Source: CAYSIX01 sp964431205
Lineage (GTDB): Bacteria > Planctomycetota > Phycisphaerae > Phycisphaerales > Phycisphaeraceae
Length of the DNA: 7,946 nucleotides
Direction: 5' to 3'
Assembly: GCA_964431205.1 (NCBI GenBank)
Contig: CAYSIX010000194.1
Coordinates: 1 to 7,946 of the forward strand
Shown: in pieces, positions 4,667 to 7,946 of the stretch
How the letters are laid out: each line of letters starts with the position of its first letter
How positions within the stretch are numbered: position 1 is the first letter of the stretch
Made by a program: the position numbers and the translations under genes
The notes under the pieces: generated by a model
What the model saw: the letters and a program-made list of their open reading frames with translations, nothing else
What the model was told of the DNA's origin: nothing
Databases searched by the model: none

Positions 4667-6103
4667 GTGAAGCAAGTCATCTCCGTCTTGCAGGAATGGT
4701 CGATCCCGTTGATCGCCGGCGTGTTCGCCGCGCTGCTCATGGCCAACATGGCCCCGACCACGTACCACGCGCTGGTCGACGCCCCGTTCCCCGAATGGAA
4801 CGAGCAGCTCAACCACGCCGTCGAGGCGGACATGTACCACGGCGCGCCCTCGCGCTCCCCGGCCGAGGACGCCGGCGCCTCGCACGCCGACAAGCACGAA
4901 TCCACCCACACCCACGCCGCCGTCACCGCCGCCGACCCGCACGAGCCGGACGCCCACGGCGGACACGACGGCCCCTGGTGGTACCACTACCTGACCCTGC
5001 ACTTCCTGATCAACGACATCTTCATGGTCTTCTTCTTCGGCATCGCCACGAAGGAGATCGTCGAGGCCTGCCTGCCCCGCGGCGCGCTCAACCCGCCCAG
5101 CAAGGCCATCAACCCCCTGCTCGGCACCATCGGCGGCGTGCTCGGGCCCATCGGCGTCTTTCTCGCGCTCAACCTCGCCATCGGCCAGGCCGAGTGGGTC
5201 CGCGGCTGGGGCATCCCCACCGCCACCGACATCGCCCTGGCCTGGCTGGTCGCACGCATCATCTTCGGCGCCGGCCACCCCGCCATCAGCTTCCTGCTGC
5301 TGCTCGCCGTCGCCGACGACGCCATCGGCCTGGGCATCATCGCCTTCGGTTATCCCGACCCCCAGCACCCCACTGTCTGGACCAACACCCTCTGGATCCT
5401 GCCGGGCATGGCCCTGGCCTTCCTGTTCCGACGCATGGGCGTCCAGAACTGGATGCCCTACATCTTCGTCGGCGGCGCGTTCAGCTGGTGGGGCCTCTAC
5501 TCCGCCCACCTGCACCCGGCCCTGGCCCTGGTCCCGATCGTGCCCTTCCTGCCGGCACGCGCCTACGACGTCGGCCTGTTCGCCGAGGAAGCCGACTACG
5601 CCGAGCATGCTCATCACCCCCCGCTCGAGGCATTCGAGCACCAGCTCAAGCTCTTCGTGGACTTCGGCCTGTTCTTCTTCGCGTTCGCCAACGCCGGCGT
5701 CCAGTTCGCCGCCATGAGCACGCTGACCTGGATCGTCTTCTTCGCCCTGCTGCTGGGCAAGATCGTCGGCATCTTCGGGTTCAGCGCCCTGGGCGCCAAG
5801 CTCGGCGCGCCGCTGCCGAACGGCATGGGCCTGCGCGACCTGTTCGTCGCCTCGATGGTCGCCGCGATCGGGCTGACCGTGGCCCTGTTCGTCGCCGGTC
5901 AGGCGTTCGCCCCCGGCACGGCCACGCAGTCGGCGGCCAAGATGGGCGCGCTGTTCTCCGGCGGGATCGCGGTCCTGGCGATCGTCACCGGCATGGCGCT
6001 GCGCGTGCGCAACGGCCACCTCGGCGACATCCCGGCCGACACCGACGTCGCCGTCACGCCGCCGGGCGAGCCCGACACCGCCGGCAAGATCCGCGCCGCC
6101 TGA
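4667..6103 (+). CDS. nhaA: Na+/H+ antiporter, NhaA family, with His-rich periplasmic loop
   Basis: A 478-residue inner-membrane antiporter exchanging external H+ for internal Na+ (or Li+), used in pH and salt homeostasis. The ion-site residues are intact: D188 in PTATDIALAW (E. coli D133), the D217-D218 pair in LAVADDAIGLGI (D163-D164) and K365 in LLLGKIVGIFGF (K300); FAFANAGV follows at 338-345. About a dozen hydrophobic segments run from residue 12 to 446, then a hydrophilic tail of about 30 residues. Unusual is a hydrophilic stretch at 40-105 between the first two helices, with eight His and eight Asp/Glu in 58-101; E. coli NhaA has only a short hairpin there. The sequence belongs to the divergent NhaA branch ending its conserved core with a PTATDIALAWLVARI-type helix. 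GTG 4667 is chosen for its AAGGA site and normal first helix. ThuA starts 79 bp downstream. Confidence 0.93.
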   Translation: MKQVISVLQEWSIPLIAGVFAALLMANMAPTTYHALVDAPFPEWNEQLNHAVEADMYHGAPSRSPAEDAGASHADKHESTHTHAAVTAADPHEPDAHGGHDGPWWYHYLTLHFLINDIFMVFFFGIATKEIVEACLPRGALNPPSKAINPLLGTIGGVLGPIGVFLALNLAIGQAEWVRGWGIPTATDIALAWLVARIIFGAGHPAISFLLLLAVADDAIGLGIIAFGYPDPQHPTVWTNTLWILPGMALAFLFRRMGVQNWMPYIFVGGAFSWWGLYSAHLHPALALVPIVPFLPARAYDVGLFAEEADYAEHAHHPPLEAFEHQLKLFVDFGLFFFAFANAGVQFAAMSTLTWIVFFALLLGKIVGIFGFSALGAKLGAPLPNGMGLRDLFVASMVAAIGLTVALFVAGQAFAPGTATQSAAKMGALFSGGIAVLAIVTGMALRVRNGHLGDIPADTDVAVTPPGEPDTAGKIRAA

Positions 6104-6182
6104 CCCCCGACCCCGCTTCGCGTGAACCACGGCCGCCCCGCCGTTACCATGCGCCGGTCCATCCAACGGAGAGACCGACGCC

Positions 6183-6839
6183 ATGCAAAAAGCCCTGATC
6201 GTCTGGGGCGGGTGGGACGGCCACACGCCCAAGCAGTCCGCCGAACGCTTCGCCGCCGACCTTGATGCCGCCGGCTACGAAGTCATCCTCCGCGACAGCC
6301 TCGACGCGTATCTCGACCGCGACCTAATGCACTCGCTCGCCCTGGTCGTGCCCACCTGGACGATGGGACAGATCACCGACGAGCAGTGGAAGGGCCTCGA
6401 CGAGGCCGTCCGCTCCGGCGTCGGCTGCGCCGGCTGGCACGGCTGCCTCATCGACTCGTTCCGCATGAACACCGAGTACCAGTTCATGACCGGTGGCCAG
6501 TGGGTCGCCCACCCCGGCAACTGCATCCCCTCCTACCGCGTCACGATCGCCGACCGCGACCACGAGATCACCCGCGGCCTCGACGACTTCGACCTGCCCG
6601 ACACCGAGCAGTACTTCTGCCACGTCGATCCGGGCAACCACGTGCTCGCGACTACCACCTTCGACGGCTCGTACCACCCCGAGCTGTACAACGTCCCGAC
6701 CGTGATGCCCTACGCCTGGACCCGTCGATGGGGCGACGGCCGCGTCTTCGTCGCCTGCTGGGGCCACACGCACAAGGACTTCGACGTGCCCGAGGCGCAC
6801 GAGATCACGCGCCGGGGCCTGCTCTGGGCGAGCCGGTGA
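6183..6839 (+). CDS. ThuA-like domain protein
   Basis: A 218-residue protein filled by one ThuA-like domain of the class I glutamine-amidotransferase-like flavodoxin fold, with no signal peptide. Family landmarks: LIVWGGWDGHTP at 5-16, the turn GCAGWHGCLIDSF at 81-93, GGQWVAHPG at 104-112, DHEITRGLDDF at 126-136, GDGRVFVACWGHTHKDF at 184-200. It keeps the HG turn but shows no Cys-His-Glu amidotransferase triad I can defend. ThuA of Sinorhizobium acts in disaccharide (trehalose/maltitol) use, and relatives are abundant in Planctomycetes near sugar oxidoreductases; none is next to this one, so the substrate is open. ATG 6183 is preceded by GGAGAG at 6168-6173, 9 bases away. The stop overlaps the start of the next gene (GTGA), so the two are surely co-translated. 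Whether it is read from the nhaA transcript is unclear. Confidence 0.88.
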   Translation: MQKALIVWGGWDGHTPKQSAERFAADLDAAGYEVILRDSLDAYLDRDLMHSLALVVPTWTMGQITDEQWKGLDEAVRSGVGCAGWHGCLIDSFRMNTEYQFMTGGQWVAHPGNCIPSYRVTIADRDHEITRGLDDFDLPDTEQYFCHVDPGNHVLATTTFDGSYHPELYNVPTVMPYAWTRRWGDGRVFVACWGHTHKDFDVPEAHEITRRGLLWASR

Positions 6840-7705
6840 TCGTCCCGCTCAGCGAACGCGCGATCACCCGTTACGAGAGACAGTTCCGCGCCCGTCAGAA
6901 CTTCGCCGTCCCGACGATTCTGTTCATTGCGGTCTGGATCTCGGCCGTGGTCTGGCTGGGAGCGTTCTTCGGCGTGCTTGGCTACGATGGCTTCGTCTCA
7001 ATCACCTATCGCCACAACAACGGCGTCGCGCTCTATGGTGGGCCGTGGTATTACGTCGGCCTCGCGCCGGTGCTGGTGCTTGCCGCACTGCCACTGGTGG
7101 TTTACCAGTTCTCACGCGTGGACGTCGACAACGTGCTGATCGGCGGCCCGGGCCTGGCGCCGTCCATCGGCATCATGCACGGTTTTCTTCTGCTTGCCGT
7201 CGCTTCACTGATTCTGGGCGGGTTCGAACTGCTCACGCCCCTTCTGACCGACACCGAGCACTTGCTCCTGCACCGGAGTCGACGCGTCCATCCGCCCCGC
7301 TACTGGGCCCTCGCTCTCAGCATCGCTCTTGCCGTTCTGGTCCCCGCCCTCTATCACCGATACACGCTGAGCCGGACGTTCCAGGGCCTGAGCCGGATGA
7401 TCGGGTGGACAGGTTTTGCCGCACTGCTGGTGCTGGTCGCGTCGCTGCTCGCTCACGAACGGATACGACCCGACGCTCTTGCCATGCGCAGCGCGATCTT
7501 CCTCGCGTCCACCGTCTTCTGTCAGGCGCTCGCGCTCTATACGATCCATCTGGGTCGCTGGCCCGACGTGCTCGACGCCTTCGGCCGCGGATATTGCCTC
7601 AAGTGTGGCTATGACCTGCGCGGCACGCTGGCCGCCGACCGAACCGAATGCCCCGAGTGCGGCGCCCGAGTCAACGCCTCACGTGGCGCGTATCGAGGTG
7701 GTTGA
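6836..7705 (+). CDS. Six-helix membrane protein with C-terminal zinc ribbon
   Basis: A 289-residue integral membrane protein of unknown function. I see six hydrophobic segments (about 23-48, 72-92, 111-134, 156-173, 189-206, 217-238), a basic N-terminus (RYERQFRARQ) suggesting a cytoplasmic end, and therefore a cytoplasmic C-terminus. That end holds a zinc ribbon: C254-x-x-C257 in CLKCGYDLRG and C272-x-x-C275 in CPECG. This type of ribbon is a frequent tail on planctomycete membrane proteins, and its job is not known. The start GTG overlaps the ThuA TGA (GTGA at 6836-6839), with a weak GGGCGAG-like ribosome site inside thuA, so translation is probably coupled. Third codon positions are noticeably less GC-rich than in thuA and nhaA. 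Convergent with nuoC. No enzyme or transporter motif is recognised. Confidence 0.82.
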   Translation: MIVPLSERAITRYERQFRARQNFAVPTILFIAVWISAVVWLGAFFGVLGYDGFVSITYRHNNGVALYGGPWYYVGLAPVLVLAALPLVVYQFSRVDVDNVLIGGPGLAPSIGIMHGFLLLAVASLILGGFELLTPLLTDTEHLLLHRSRRVHPPRYWALALSIALAVLVPALYHRYTLSRTFQGLSRMIGWTGFAALLVLVASLLAHERIRPDALAMRSAIFLASTVFCQALALYTIHLGRWPDVLDAFGRGYCLKCGYDLRGTLAADRTECPECGARVNASRGAYRGG

Positions 7706-7744
7706 TAGTCCACAGCTCACATTGGTAAACGCAGCCGCATCGAA

Positions 7745-7946
7745 TCAAGCGCTGTCGCGGTCGATGACCTGGTAGGTCTCGCGTTCGCCGCGGCCGACGA
7801 CGGGGTAATCCTTGCGCAGCGGGTGAGCGGGGTATTTCTCCCAGGTGAGGATGCGGCGCAGGTCCGGGTGGCCGTCGAAGCGGATGCCGAACATGTCGAA
7901 GACCTCGCGTTCGGGCCACTCGGCGCCGGGCCAGAGGTCGGTGACG
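7745..7946 (-). CDS. nuoC: NADH-quinone oxidoreductase subunit C, C-terminal part
   Basis: The last 66 residues of the 30-kDa subunit of respiratory complex I, a peripheral-arm subunit on the cytoplasmic face that joins the ferredoxin-like subunits to the quinone site. The visible part contains the family signature EREVFDMFGIRFDGHPDLRR followed by HPLRKDYPV. The tail GRGERETYQVIDRDSA ends at a TGA (7747-7745). The N-terminal part, with the start, lies beyond base 7946. Downstream on its strand there is no nuoD; instead a convergent membrane-protein gene ends 39 bp away. A nuoCD fusion is excluded because the reading frame stops here. A related hydrogenase subunit is possible but less likely given how closely the signature matches NuoC. 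Confidence 0.92.
   Translation of the reverse strand, partial: VTDLWPGAEWPEREVFDMFGIRFDGHPDLRRILTWEKYPAHPLRKDYPVVGRGERETYQVIDRDSA

Noticed and set aside
6129..6144. ACGGC-N6-GCCGT hairpin after nhaA as a terminator
   Set aside because: A 5-bp stem without a T-tract is expected by chance at this GC content; it is not enough to separate nhaA and thuA transcripts.
4630..6198. Plus-strand open frame of 522 codons overlapping nhaA in another frame
   Set aside because: The product is Arg/Pro/His-rich with no domains; the overlapping frame encodes intact NhaA.
4544..6232. Minus-strand open frame of 562 codons opposite nhaA
   Set aside because: It is the complement of a well-conserved nhaA. The translation is Gly/Asp/Glu/Gln-rich low complexity with no motif, as expected from high third-position GC.
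6183..6839. ThuA-like gene read as an active glutamine amidotransferase
   Set aside because: The fold is related, but I cannot find a nucleophile-elbow Cys with a matching His-Glu pair; the landmarks are those of the ThuA family.
7698..7713. GTGG/CCAC repeat between the membrane-protein gene and nuoC as a terminator
   Set aside because: Only four base pairs with an eight-base loop and no T-tract. The 39-base gap holds nothing else I can support.

Overview
The window is about 70% GC by eye and reads as a chromosomal segment from a planctomycete, most likely of the Phycisphaerae lineage. The evidence is a secreted protein ending in two dockerin-like EF-hand loops followed by a VPAPAT-type (PEP-CTERM-like) tail, a membrane protein ending in the CxxCGYDLRG...CPECG zinc ribbon often seen in Planctomycetes, a DUF5060 glycosidase-like protein, and strong third-position GC. 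The assignment is inference from these traits; no rRNA or other phylogenetic marker is present. I see no tRNA, rRNA, CRISPR array, insertion sequence or prophage gene.

Layout, left to right. (1) 1-594, minus: N-terminal 198 residues of uroporphyrinogen-III C-methyltransferase, cut by the window edge. (2) 707-1069, plus: small stand-alone PilZ protein, divergent from it. (3) 1091-1615, minus: HIT-family nucleotide hydrolase/transferase, convergent with PilZ; a 9-bp hairpin contains both stop codons. (4) 1625-4327, minus: large exported DUF5060 protein, only 9 bp upstream of the HIT gene and probably co-transcribed with it. (5) 4328-4666: 339-bp divergent intergenic region rich in perfect inverted repeats. 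(6) 4667-6103, plus: NhaA-family Na+/H+ antiporter with a His/Asp/Glu-rich loop between the first two membrane helices. (7) 6183-6839, plus: ThuA-like protein. (8) 6836-7705, plus: six-helix membrane protein with a C-terminal zinc ribbon, overlapping ThuA by GTGA. (9) 7745-7946, minus: C-terminal end of NADH-quinone oxidoreductase subunit C.

The genes do not form one obvious pathway. There are ordinary housekeeping pieces (tetrapyrrole methylation, HIT hydrolase, complex I), one extracellular polysaccharide-type enzyme anchored or sorted at the surface, and one ion-homeostasis gene. The parts most worth a second look are the inverted-repeat-rich nhaA leader, the His-rich loop in NhaA, the translationally coupled ThuA/zinc-ribbon membrane pair, the C-terminal architecture of the DUF5060 protein, and the separation of nuoC from nuoD. 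I did not find a clear, complete new system; these are individual leads of moderate strength.
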